Below, piece by piece: positions 37,197 to 48,189 of a DNA stretch of 64,000 nt. Origin of the DNA: Deinandra increscens subsp. villosa (lineage: Eukaryota > Streptophyta > Magnoliopsida > Asterales > Asteraceae); assembly GCA_039602395.1 (NCBI GenBank), contig JBCNJP010000006.1, positions 46,834,325 through 46,898,324 on the forward strand. The letters run 5' to 3'. Under the pieces are notes generated by a model, which saw only the letters and a program-made list of their open reading frames with translations, ran no database searches and was not told the DNA's origin. Made by a program: the position numbers and the translations under genes. The first letter of the stretch is position 1; every line of letters begins with the position of its first letter.

Positions 37197-37780
37197 TCCC
37201 TCCACCATGTTCAACACTCCTAAAATCCCATCCCTAACCAAATCAGGAACTTTGCAGAAATACGCAGAGCTTTTCTATGGGCTAGGGACCAAGCCAGAAA
37301 CCCTAAAGAAATGTTTTAAGCGACTTTGAACCATAGCAGTCTTAACATCACCCCTGGAAAAAATAAAAAGATCATCTGCGAAGCACAGATTAATAATCCT
37401 TAAATTTTCACACCGATTATGAAACCGGAAAGAAGGGTCAATAGTAACCGCATGCTGAAAAATACGAGTCAAAATCTCCATAACCAATGTAAACAAATAC
37501 GGGGACAAGGGATCACCTTGTCTCAAACCCCGTTTCCCATGAAAGAAACCAAAAATGTTACCGTTAATACCAATGGAGTAGGGCGGCGTAGACACACACA
37601 CCATAATCCAATTGACCATCTTGCTTTGAAAACCAAATCCCTTCAGAATAGTCTCAAGAAATTGTCAATCAACCGTATCGTAAGCATTCTGAATATCAAT
37701 CTTGAAGGCACATCTAGGGGGACCCACATCCCTATGATAATTATGCATGAGCTCCTGAGTCAACAAAATATTATCAGATA
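37197..37780 (-). pseudogene. LINE-2 ORF2, reverse transcriptase palm and fingers
   Basis: The minus strand from about 37780 reads ILLTQELMHNYHR and FKIDIQNAYDTVD, then from 37619 VNWIMVCVSTPPYSIGING, GLRQGDPLSPYLFTLVMEI and the catalytic CFADDLF. A stop lies near 37275. It then runs toward the Copia-A insertion at 37192. The RT fingers upstream are missing because of the deletion at 37782-37912. An in-frame stop separates NAYDTVD from the next part. Confidence 0.9.
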
Positions 37781-37781
37781 T

Positions 37782-37912
37782 TCGTGGTCCATCGCTATTC
37801 CGATGGGTCCCCCTAGATGTGCCTTCAAGATTGATATTCAGGAGCTCCTGAGTCAACAAAATATTATCAGATATTCGTGGTCCATCGCTATTCCGATGGG
37901 TCCCCCTAGATG
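37782..37912. repeat. Templated filler DNA at a LINE-2 deletion
   Basis: Three copied pieces are visible. 37782-37812 (31 bases) is the exact reverse complement of 36710-36740 in the Copia-A 5' LTR. 37808-37840 is the reverse complement of 37690-37722 in LINE-2. 37842-37912 (71 bases) is an exact direct copy of 37749-37819. Adjacent pieces overlap by a few bases (tcccc), as in template switching. The filler replaces LINE-2 sequence that LINE-1 retains between the endonuclease linker and RT. Confidence 0.93.
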
Positions 37913-38960
37913 ACCCATGCTCCTCATCCAGAGAACATGTTCGAAAATCAGCCAAACATTTTGCCTCTTCAACCTTCAAACGATCATCAGCAGGATTAGC
38001 ATCAATCGCTTTTTGAATATCATCAAGCTTTTTACGCAGATTCTCAACTTTATCATGTAAATTGCCCTACTTGAATAACAACTTACGAAGAGGGGACTTC
38101 AGAAGCTTAAGCTTCTTAGCAACACAAAACTGAGACATCCCTTGAATATACTTGTTCCAAATCGCCTCAACAGATAAAAGAAACTCCGGTTTATTCGCTA
38201 AAAAGTTGGCAAACTTAAAAGGTCTAGGTTTACTATTAGCACATGCCATAATCCTTAAAACACAAGGGCTATGATCCGAGATTCAATATGGAAGAAAATA
38301 AGCACACGCACCCGGAAAACAATCCGTGAATTTGACATTGCCCATAATCCTGTCAATTTTCTTGAAAGTGCCAGTCCCAGTTTTTGGTTTCTGACTCCAA
38401 GTATAGTGCAACCCGGAGCTATTAATATCAAACAGCCCCACTTTATTAACACAATCACGAAAATCCCCCATACCAATATCTGGAGCCGAAGAACCAACCA
38501 TCTCATCATCACTATTCAAAGCAGAATTAAAATCCCCCAACACTACCCAAGCACTATCCTTGATAAACACATCATGTTTGCACAAGTTATTCCAAAGGAA
38601 TCTTCTATTCCCATAATAATTATCCGTATAAACTATGGAACAAAAGAAATGCTTTTTCGAATCCTTGCTCACAACCTGGACATGCATGACTTGGTCCGTT
38701 TGAGCAATCACCATGACATCAAAAATACCAGGATCCCATCCTAAGATAATATGAGCACCTTTGGAATAAACACCCCCATTAGAAGTCCAATCCCAACCCG
38801 TAAAAATACCTCTACAAACCCCAAACAACTTTTTCACATTAACATGCGATTCCAAAATAGCAAACATACTGAGATTATTTTCTTTTAAGACATAACGAAC
38901 CTCTTTCTGTTTTAGAGGACGGCTCAATCCTCTCACATTCCAAGCAGCGATTTCGATCAT
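37913..38960 (-). pseudogene. LINE-2 ORF2, endonuclease and linker
   Basis: The start ATG at 38960 gives MIEIAAWNVRGLSRP. Endonuclease motifs are WNVRG, AILESHV, VVLGDFNSALNSDD, LHYTWSQKPKTG and ISDHSPCVL. A TGA at 38280-38282 comes just before ISDHSP. The linker continues RPFKFANFLANKPEF to the SLDEEHG stretch at about 37930, where the filler begins. The domain would nick target DNA to start reverse transcription. Confidence 0.9.
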
Positions 38961-40477
38961 TGGGAACCATGTTCAGAAGGAGTGCTTGCCCCTTTTTTGT
39001 GTAAACAGTACCCGACTCCATAAACACTCCAGTTTCATCTTGAGACTCCAAAAAATCGTCATCCTCATCGTCACCCGGATAGTTTCTTTTAAAAGACGAA
39101 GTGGCCTCACTATTTCGCCCAACTCTATTCACCTCAGCTGCCTCGGGATCAAGAACATCAAATTTATTAGAAATAATCACCCCCTTGCCACGATCTTTCA
39201 CATCATTCTTTTGTATCGGTTTAGTAGCCACGGGTCTATATTCAAACTTAGATTTAATCTTTGTTGTTTGTTGTGTAGGTCGCTAAGCCAACTTCTTATT
39301 TGGCTCCACAAAGCCATCCTCATCCATCTGATTCATATGTAGTTTTTGCTGCTTTTTGACTCTATGAGGACAATGATCCGTATCATGATTAAACACACAA
39401 CACTTGTTGCACCTTGGGGGTTTCCACTCGTACTCAACATGTATCGTTTCCACAAGAAAATCCTCACCATCTAGATCCGGAACACTCACCTTAATAGTCT
39501 CCACGTATTCATGATCAGCAGATATTTCAATTAACGCTCTAGAAAAACTACTTCTTCCCCAAGAATCGTAACACATGGAACTATTTAGGACATCAAGCCT
39601 CTTAGGCTCACCGATTTTAGTGGCTATCATACTCAGTCCGTCAGCAGTGAAAGAAGCTAGGGGAACATCATGTAGTTTGACCCAAACCGAAACCTTCTTG
39701 ATGTCATCTTTTTTTAGTTGAGTAGTTAGGCTCCACATATTGAGAAACATGGGCCTATTTCTAATCTGCCAAGGACCTCCTTCCAAAGCATTAACCATTC
39801 CATGTTCATCAGCATATTTAAAGAAAAAGTAACCATTTTCATTCATCATCGTTTTCTGGAGACCGAATTTCTTCCAATTCTGCTGAACATAATAATCGAC
39901 TACAGGAAACCCAATCCTATCACCCAAGAAATAACCAAACAAAGTGTAAGAAAGTTTCTTTTGCACACTTCTAACAGAATCCTTAGGCAGCACAACATCG
40001 ACCCCATCTTGAGCAGCTGAAGAATTTAGAGCCCGAAAGTTAATTGTGCGGGACGCAGATGATCCCACAACCTTTTCCACGAATGAAATTTTGCAAACAG
40101 TAGCCGAAGCTTGCTTAATCGGATCAGCCAGACTCTCAACATTCAAACTTCCATCCTTGTCACCAAGATTATCAGCTCTATTACTTGTGGAAGAATTTAA
40201 AATCGGTTGAGGATTTAATTTCCGAATTGGGATCCAAATAACGGGTCAAATTTGGCATCGGGTCATTAATTTCTGTCCCCTCCTCAGCGGATGACATCAG
40301 CCCTACCTTCACCAAATTATTATCCTTTGAATTAATAATATGAGTACCCGATTTCAACCCTGCATTGATATTCTTCATTAAACCGCGTGTAGGTATTGGT
40401 TTACCATCCACTTGCTTCAAATTCGTAAAATTGGACGTGGGATTTTTCTTATCAGGTGGCTGGTTTTTGCTAGCCAT
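38936..40477 (-). pseudogene. LINE-2 ORF1: DUF4283 and CCHC protein, broken
   Basis: The start MASKNQPPDKK is chosen at 40477 because upstream residues do not resemble the family. The N-terminal part stops at 40181 (FKFFHK). The main part (40146-39283) has VVDYYVQQNWKKF, VNALEGGPWQIRNRPMF, VWVKLHDVPLASF, GRSSFSRALIEIS and the knuckle CNKCCVFNHDTDHC. An in-frame TAG at 39283-39285 interrupts it. The tail resumes in the same frame to VPND, where the LINE-1-like stop is lost and reading continues to 38875. One frameshift near 40150 and one stop are the main lesions. Confidence 0.88.
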
Positions 40478-41044
40478 GCATGAGACGTAAAAACAAACCC
40501 GTTGAAACCCTAATCGCACACCGACAATGCTAAAACGTTCGTTCCACACCTAAATCAAGTCAAGGATCTAGAACAGATACAGCTTAACTCAATCTAGACA
40601 ATGGAACCGACAGTTATACACAAGGTGAACAAATAGTGAATCCGGAAACAAGGAACAAACCGTAATCGAACAAGAATCGATTAAGGACTTAAAAGACAGA
40701 AACGAACACCGTAGTCAATGCAATATGGCCGCTAACAATACTCGTACCCTTCCAATCTCTCAACTAACTCAATCACAGGGTGTTACACGATTAATGCACA
40801 AACCAGGGATTGAAAACTCAAACCTTAATTTACCGAAAATCGCTAACACACTCGTACTAAGTTAATGATTAAAGGAAGAAATCACAGGATTGCTACGTGC
40901 TAATCACAATTGGAAAATAGTGTAACAAAAGTGAAGAACGAATCAAACCAGAGAAAAACGATTCTGGGAGAAGAAAGTCGCCAAAATCGCCCTAGGACCC
41001 TAGAGAGAATTTTCCTGCATGCTCATTTGCTCCTTCAACGAGTT
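40478..41044 (-). other. LINE-2 5' leader
   Basis: This ~570-base non-coding leader runs from the LINE-2 5' end at the target duplication to the ORF1 start. It is pyrimidine-rich near its beginning on the minus strand (ctttcttctccc). I see no ORF. An internal promoter would lie here if the element followed other L1 types, but no specific motif is recognised. Confidence 0.6.
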
Positions 41045-43316
41045 AGTTTGGTGCTGCATTCATCCTAGCCTTTTGCTTCATTCTAGCCCAAATCTGAGCT
41101 AGGAACCTGCACTCAAAGAAAAGATGGCAGTGACTATCAGGCCTTTCATTACAAAAAACACATTTAAGGTTACTTCCTCTAGACCACCTATCAAGCCTAT
41201 CTTGAGTTAAAAGTTTGAATTGCATAGCCATCCATAAAACAAGGGCATGCCTAGGAATCCTATGGGAGAACCAAACACTACCAGTCCAACCCAAGACAGG
41301 ATAAGCACCCATCAGATCATGATAACAGTAGGCAGTACTAAATTCTACTAACTCCCCATCACTCCTTATCCATCTAAGTCTATCAATCTTGTCATCAATA
41401 AGAGATGGGCATTGGATCCAATTCAGAACCGGGAACAAAGTAAACCACTCATTAGGAAAATTCCACCTACCATTCCTAACAATATCAAAAACATAAGAGT
41501 TATCAATAAATCCAGCCCTATTTATTTCTCTGTTATTAATGTACATATCAAGAGGGCCTAATTCATGCCACCTATCATGCTAGGCATTTATCCCCTTACC
41601 AGAGCCCACCTCAAACAAGATATGAGGCTTGACAAGTTTTCTACAAAGAAGAATATTTCTCCATGACCAACTTAAACCATCCTTTTGCTGCAAACTCCAA
41701 AAATTCCTATCAGCAACCAAATGCGCCTTTACCCATTTAACCGAAATTGAGTTTTTACCTGACACAAGGTTCCAGATGTGCTTAGCAATGAGAGCTTTAT
41801 TCATTAGTTTCAAAGATTTGATCCCTAAACCCCCAGCATTCCACTTATGACAAAGCCTATCACAACTCCCTCTAACTTTCCCTCTAGCATTAGTCTCTTG
41901 AGTCCACAAGAAATTCCACATCATTCCCTCTATTTCATTAAGAACCTTACCAGGAAGGATAAACATAGAAGTCCAGTAAATACCAATAGAGAACAACACA
42001 TATTTGACTAACTACAACCTACTAGCAAAAGACATAAATTTTTTCTTCCAACTATCAAGCCTTTTCCTAACTTTTTCAATCAAAACAATGCAATCATTAT
42101 ATAAAAGTCTACTAGAAAGTAATGGGATTCCTAAATATCTAACAAGCAATTTTCCAGATATGAAAGGCATAATAGAATTCAGAACCTGCTTTGTGGCATC
42201 CTTCACATTACCATAGAAAACTGTAATTTTCATCAGATTTGGTATAAGGCCTGAAACACTGCTGAATTCAGAGAGAGCATCCTTGAGCACTTGAACTGAG
42301 TACCTGTTAGCATTACAAAAAAGCATCAAGTCATCAGCAAAATATAAATGTGTTATTTTGAGGTCTTTACACCTCCAATGATATTTGGAATACTCATCAT
42401 TTCCCACTTTTCTCTTAATAATCAGATTTAGCACTTCCATCACCAAAGTAAAAAGGTATGGAGACAATGGATCACCCTGACTTAATCCCCTCATTCCTTT
42501 GAAGAAACCTTGAAGCTGACCATTGACATAGATGGAGAATGAAGCTGTTGAAATGCACTCCATGATCCAATTTACCATAATCAAAGGGAACCCAAATTTA
42601 CCAAGAATGAACTTAAGAAAATCAAGATCCATTGTATCAAAGCTTTTTGGATATCAATCTTGTAAGCAAACTTACCACAGCCACTCTTTCTGTTATAATG
42701 CCTCACTAATTCTTGAGCTAACAACACATTGTCATTAATCTGCCTTCCTGGAATAAAGGCACTCTGATTTTCATCCACAATTAACTCTAAAACACCCTTT
42801 ATCCTATTACACAGAATTCTGCTATTGCATTTGTAAATGACATTGTAGCAAGCAATGGGTCTGAAATTTGTAACACATGAAGGATTATTACTTTTAGGAA
42901 CTAAAGATATTGAGGTGGCATTCACTTCCTTCAACAACTTTCCATTCTTGAAAAATTCCATAACAGCTTCACAAAAATCATCTTTAACCACTCCCCAAGC
43001 AGCTTTGAAAAACTTTGCAGTAAACCTATCAGGCCCAGGGGCCTTATCATCATCAATATCCATCAAAGCTTCTTTGATCTCAGACTTAGTAACAGGAGCA
43101 ACCATGGCATCAACCATATCAGCAGGAATTGTATTGATAAACAGAGACTCAGGATCATAAATTTCAACAATAGAACCTTTCTTGCCTAGAAAATTGCTAA
43201 AGTGTTTCACAAAAGCTTCACCAATTTAATCTCCATAGTACTACTCTTCACCATCAGCATCTCTAACCATAGCAACCTTGCTTCGTTTCCTTCTTTCCTT
43301 GACAGCAGCATGAAAA
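41043..43316 (-). pseudogene. LINE-3 ORF2, reverse transcriptase and zinc region
   Basis: Reading on the minus strand: fingers with DDDKAPGPDRFTAKFFKAAW and SLVPKSNNPSCVTNFRPIACYNVIYKC, AFIPGRQINDNVLLAQELVRHY, FAYKIDIQKA (43210-42581), then MRGLSQGDPLSPYLFTLVMEV, the catalytic YFADDLMLF, LVRYLGIPLLSSRL (42632-42012), a thumb region (41999-41580), and the zinc-knuckle part with CVFCNERPDSHCHLFFECRF (41546-41043). The LINE-2 insertion cuts it at 41045. Breaks include a frameshift near 42620 and stops near 42010 and 41579. It differs clearly from LINE-1, -2 and -4, so it is another L1 subfamily. Confidence 0.9.
41045..41061. repeat. Target-site duplication of LINE-2, right copy
   Basis: AGTTTGGTGCTGCATTC matches 27350-27366 except one base. 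It lies at the 5' end of LINE-2 inside LINE-3 ORF2 codons. Confidence 0.9.
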
Positions 43317-44416
43317 TTATCTTGTATTACTATCACCATCCCTTAACCATTTAATTTTAGCTTGCTGTTTATTAAAACGGTATTCATCAATAAGAGCATC
43401 TTTATAAGCATTTAAATACACAAATTCCTCATCTCTAAGGGACCCATTCTCAGGATCATTCACCATCTCTCTCTGAACTCTTTCTAACTTAATTTTCAAT
43501 TTCTCAGTCTTCTCAAACAAGTTCCCATTCATAAAATTTAGATTCCTCAAAGGCCTCTTTAAACCTTTCAATTTATACACAAGACCAAACATCTTGAATC
43601 CCAAACAGTGTTTATCCCAGCCCTTAGCAACAATATCATGGAATTCGGATTTTCTTGTTAAATAATTCAGAAATCTAAAGGCCTTAGCTTTCTGCTTACA
43701 ACTGTTCCCAAACTTCAGCAGCATAGGAGAGTGATCAAATGTGTAGAAAGGTAAAAATTCCACCACAACTCTATCATAGCTGGAACGAAAATTTTGATTT
43801 GAAATAACTCTATCCAGCTTTTTAAGAATTCCACCACCAGTCTTTGGCTTACTGGTCCAGGTGAACTTCAAACCATGATATCCACAATCACTTAACCCAC
43901 GGGTATTAAGACTGTCTCTAAATTGAGAAATAGAGGAACTCATAACAGATTTAGCAAAAGTAGACTCAGCAGGATCAAGAATGCTGTTGAAGTCTCCCAT
44001 ACAAACCCAAGGATGCTCCTTAATTAACTGGTTATGACAGACCAAATCAAGCCATAATAATTTCCTTTTGGCAGGGGTGATCTGCCCATAAACAAAGGAA
44101 CAAAGAAAGCTTTCCTTACCTTCAATAGAATTAACAATGAAATGTATAGCCTGATCATTCATATCAAGGATTTGAACATCAGCTTTGGAGCATTCCCAAC
44201 CCACAACAACTCCAGCCCAATCCCCATAGCAGACCAGATTAGAAATCCATCTCCAATTGTTATTAACTTGCTTGGTAACAGCCTCAATTTTATCAGCCCC
44301 CAACCTAGACTCTATAAAACCACAAATCCAAATTCCATTCTCTCTAAGAACTCTCTTGACTTTTCAATCCTATCAAGATTGTTCAAGCCCCTCACATTCC
44401 AAGCTAGGGCCTTCAT
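43317..44416 (-). pseudogene. LINE-3 ORF2, endonuclease and linker
   Basis: The start at 44416 reads MKALAWNVRGLNNLDR. A frameshift near 44310 precedes the long open stretch from 44303: GWECSKADVQILDMNDQAIHF, WVCMGDFNSILDPAE, LKFTWTSKPKTGGGILKKLDRV and FDHSPMLLKFG. These are the L1 endonuclease motifs, followed by a charged linker ending KWLRDGDSNTR at 43317, where the frame shifts before RT. The linker motif is kept in all four LINEs. Confidence 0.9.
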
Positions 44417-44419
44417 TTT

Positions 44420-45328
44420 AAAGATTGAGAAAGAGACCCAGATACATTCATGCCATTCTCCTGATCCTCATCATTCTCATTGAAATCATCCTGCATATCA
44501 CAAAAGCATTCCTCTCATCCTCCAAAATACATTCCATACCAGCTTCAAAGCCATTCTTGTTACATAGAATCATAAACAACTTTCTATGAGCAAAACTCCA
44601 AGCACATCTTCTTTCAAAAGGTGGAGCAATCTTATTAGTTACATGAACAACTACCTCATCCCTTTCTTCATTAGACAGACTTTTGTATCCAAAGCTGTAG
44701 TGAGAATTTTTGAATTATTGACAGGAATAAGTTCCTCATTAAGCTGATAGATAGAATTACTTTGAGAAGAATTTGTGATATCAGCTGTAATGTCATCCAG
44801 GTCATTGAAAGAATTGAATTTTTTCAAAGGAATAGGCTTGTCAGGAGGAATAGACTTCCCTGTTATGCTGTTGCCCTTTAGCCACAAACACCCTGCCATA
44901 AGAATTTTTGTCATCTTATGATTTTCCATTCTTACCTGACTTGTCATTCCCCTGATTATTCTTGTAACCAGTTTTCTGATCTTTTTTCTTCTCCTCACCA
45001 CTACCCCCCCTTTACTAGCAGCATTAAGATTCTCAGAATTGTTACTAGCACCAACCTTTTTCTGATCTTACTGGTTAGTCACAGGTGTTCTACTAGAGGA
45101 TACCTGACCACTATTCCGATTTTGCCATTCCTGTTGATTACTCCTCTTTGCTGAATTAATGGATGCATTAACTACAGGCCCCTTGTTCCCATTCCCATTC
45201 TTCCCCTCAGAATTCCTTAAGTCAAATTGCCTATTTCCAGAATTCCTCTTGTTAACAACCACTTGAAACCCATCAGCATCAACACCAGGCTTGCTAACAT
45301 TATTATTATTCCTTGGATCCTTGTAATC
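44420..45328 (-). pseudogene. LINE-3 ORF1 C-terminal remnant
   Basis: Minus-strand ORFs at 45068-45262 and 44651-45001 read DGFQVVVNKRNSGNRQFD, then a long asparagine/serine/lysine-rich low-complexity stretch. The DUF4283 region and knuckle seen in the other LINEs are missing, so the 5' part was lost at insertion. Assignment rests on position directly before the endonuclease and the DGFQ/DGFV motif shared with LINE-1 and LINE-2. Confidence 0.6.
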
Positions 45329-46144
45329 AACAGTGTTTTGTCAATTGCTCCTCTCAGGTACCCATTTTCCAAGAGATAGTTGGAAAGGGTTTGATACCAA
45401 GTCCTGGGAGCTTGTTTGAGACCATATAAAGCTTTGATAAGCTTACACACCTTGTTACGATGGTGTGGGTCCTCAAAACCAGGAGGTTGACATACATACA
45501 CTTCTTGGTCTAACAACCCATAAACAAAGGCACTCTTGACATCCATTTGGAACACTTGAACGTTTTTTAAGGTAGCATAGGCTAAAAAGATGCTGATGGC
45601 TTCTAATCTTGCTATAGGAGCAAAAACTTCATCATAGTCAACTCCTTCCTCTTAAGCATACCCTTGCACCACTAATCTTGCTTTGTTTTTCCCCATAATT
45701 CCTCTGTCATCCTTTTTATTTCTGAACACCCATGTAGTACCAATTGGTCTGCCCCCTTTGGCAAATCAACCAATACCAAAACTTTCTATTTTTGATTTGA
45801 AATAGTTCTTCTTGCATAGCTTCTACCCAGTTGTTGTCTTCTAAAGCATCCTTCACCTTGGTAAGAACCTCTTGTGATAGAAAGGCAGCATGCAAGCAAA
45901 TGTTTGCATCAACAGATTTGCTTCTTGTCAACATAGGTGCTGCTATATCTCCAATAATATTTTCCAACGGATGATACTTGCTGACTCTTCTATCTGAGAA
46001 TAATGGAAACTCATAACCAATGGGTGAGATGGGATATGATGTTGTGTTCAACTCTTGGGAACTAGGCATTGACCCATAGGATTCATGTTCAAAACTGAGC
46101 TTATTTGACTGAAAATCATTTGAGTTTGAAGGCTCAGTGATCAT
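45217..46144 (-). pseudogene. Copia-B reverse transcriptase, N-terminal part
   Basis: The upstream segment (46144-45716) has YHPLENIIGDIAAPMLTRSKS and LHAAFLSQEVLTKVKDALEDNNW, typical of the pre-RT region of SIRE-like elements. Then from 45555 MFQMDVKSAFVYGLLDQEVYVCQPPGFEDP, KALYGLKQAPRTWYQTLSNYLLENGYLRGAIDKTL. The Copia part stops at 45329, where LINE-3 enters; the remaining codons to 45217 are LINE-3 sequence. The rest of RT is at 19401-19581. Stops and a frameshift lie between 45716 and 45555. Confidence 0.9.
45329..45346. repeat. Target-site duplication of LINE-3, right copy
   Basis: AACAGTGTTTTGTCAATT is an exact 18-base match to 19564-19581. Confidence 0.93.
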
Positions 46145-46395
46145 AGAGTTGGAGTTCTACAAAGACTCAGAACTGCCATTTTCCGGTTGAACTTAGACCG
46201 GAATTTCAGCAGGTTCCATTTGAACTTGAACCGGAAGTTCTTCCGCTTGATTTTGAACCGGAACAACATCTGCTTCAATTTGAATGACATCATAAGTATT
46301 ATTCACAACAGTTGGCCTAATTGGCTTCAAGCTGATTAATGAGAAGAATGGAGGATCAACTGAGAAGTTCTTTGTACTGTTCCTCCAATGCTCAT

Positions 46396-47612
46396 CTATT
46401 CTTGCATAGAATTACTAACTAGCTTATCACTCCCTATTTTTGATTTTCTTTGCAGGGCTTTTCTTTCTCTGAACTCTCTAAACTTCCTTTGTTTGTTTGA
46501 CTCAGTTTTCATGAAATCATTGGTTGAAGGTTGGTTATGACTTTGGACTCTAGTTCTTTCAGGTGAAGCAGTATATTTATTTGATGCAAAACTATTTTTG
46601 ACAATTTTAGCATTTTGAAACGGAAGAGTGAAACTTCCGCTTGAACTAGCTACAAATTCATTTTGACCAAACTTTCTTTCATTTTGAAAAGAATTTCGAG
46701 GATTAACTTTTCCTCTTGAAGGATTTCTCCTTCCTTGGCTTTCAAACACTTCATAACTTTCATTGAACTTCACAAATGGTCTTTGTTTTAAAGGCTATGA
46801 CAGATCTGAGGTTTCTTCTATTTTCCGGTTGAACTTGGGTTTGAGCGGAGAATGTTCCGCTTGAACTTCAGCCAGAAAATTATTTCGCTTGAAAACTAAG
46901 AAACTTCCATTTTTCTCATTACCAATTAAAACATAATTTTTAATTTGACTCAAAATGTTTAACTGTATGGTTCTTAACAGGCGAGACTTTTCCTGTTAGC
47001 TTCTTAGCCAAGTTTTGACTTTTCACAGTTTTAGGTTTCACAGTTTGGTTTTTGTTCAGAGGATTAAAATAGCAGTCAGCTGCCAAATGACCAATTTCCA
47101 CAAACTATACACTCTAGGATTCTAGGAGAATCATATGACTGAGTGTATCTAGGGGACTTCTTATTAGTTTCTTGACTGAAAACAGTTCTACCAACAACTT
47201 GACCTTTGCCAGTTTTAACATTTTCAACATGTTTACCTCCAACCTTAGAATCTTTTGGTTCATAAAAAGTTGGTGGAGGTACTTCAAGCCTTGGTTTCAA
47301 AGTGTTTGATTGATCAACTTCTGTAAAGGTGCTTGCAATAGTGATTTTAGTTTTGACAGTTTCACATTTTTCTTCAACTGCTGTTTCAGAAACAGTGTTA
47401 TCAACAACTAAGCTGACTGTGCAATCAGTTTGTAGGGCTGGAATTGGCTCAATGACAGGTAAGTAGTCACATGGTGGTTTTACAGTGTTGTAACCAATCC
47501 CATTTTTGTCATACATAGCACCTTTCCAAAGTTTTTCAGCTTTCTCATTTGCTTTTTGAAATTTGTCACAAGTGAATTGAGCTTCAGTTAGCTTCACCTC
47601 AAAAGCACCCAC
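46396..47612 (-). pseudogene. Copia-B gag, C-terminal half
   Basis: The first part (47612-47076) starts MGAFEVKLTEAQFTCDKFQKANEKAEKLW, a likely coiled-coil stretch, and ends at ECIVCGNWSFGS, the beginning of a second CX2C knuckle broken by a frameshift (the next frame gives histidine and cysteine in HLAADC). The second part (46773-46396) is asparagine/serine/arginine-rich. SIRE-like gag proteins are long and carry two knuckles, which fits. No function beyond gag is suggested. Confidence 0.75.
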
Positions 47613-48189
47613 ATCTGCCTTAGCATGTTGGGTCTCCTTTCTTGAGGTGTTCAGTTTGGAGATTAAGTCATCAAATTGAGTTACTAAATTGGAGTTTGTT
47701 TGTTTCAGTTGTTCAATTTCTTCATTTAAAGCAGTTATTTTTTAAATGTATGAACTTTTTCAGTTTTTCTAAAACATTCTTTTAACTCCTTTAAGTTTGA
47801 AACTTGTTCAATCAGCTCAGAATTGTGATTCCTGTATCTTTCCACTTGTTCAATGCAAGCAGGAGAGCACGGGTGTTAAAACGTTCTCAGGAATAGGTTT
47901 TACCTAAGTTGATGACTCTTTTATGTCCATGAGTGCATGGTTGATTGGCTCAAATTCTGCAATAACATATCCTCATTTAACAAACTCCGTTTGGTTAGCC
48001 ACAGCTATAGTTGAGTTACTGTTGTTTCCACTTCCACTTGGTTTTGGCGATGTTGGCTATGAGCTTGAGGAAACATTGGTGTTGTTGTTCTTGTAGCTAT
48101 TGTTGTTGTGATGATTGCTTCCTTGACTCTTCCCATGAGCTTGATTTTAATACTGACCTTCCTTTCTTAGACTTGAACGCTCCCTTGCA

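Larger units (their letters stand above)
27367..41044 (-). mobile_element. LINE-2, full-length L1-type element split by Copia-A
   Basis: The element is bounded by a 17-base target duplication and has a short A tail (T7 at 27367-27373). Subtracting Copia-A and one AGGGA copy leaves about 5.45 kb. It has a ~570-base 5' leader (40478-41044), ORF1, ORF2 and a ~190-base 3' UTR. It closely resembles LINE-1 and LINE-4 in protein sequence, so the three belong to one family, while LINE-3 is more distant. It lacks roughly 0.65 kb between endonuclease and RT, replaced by filler at 37782-37912. Confidence 0.92.
41045..45328 (-). mobile_element. LINE-3, 5' and main part
   Basis: This is the larger part of the older LINE, with ORF1 C-terminal remnants, endonuclease and RT. 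Its 5' end meets Copia-B at 45328, marked by the target duplication at 45329-45346. ORF1 appears 5'-truncated, because the first recognisable codons lie within 100 bases of the boundary. The rest of the element is at 26347-27366 and 19582-20938. Confidence 0.9.
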
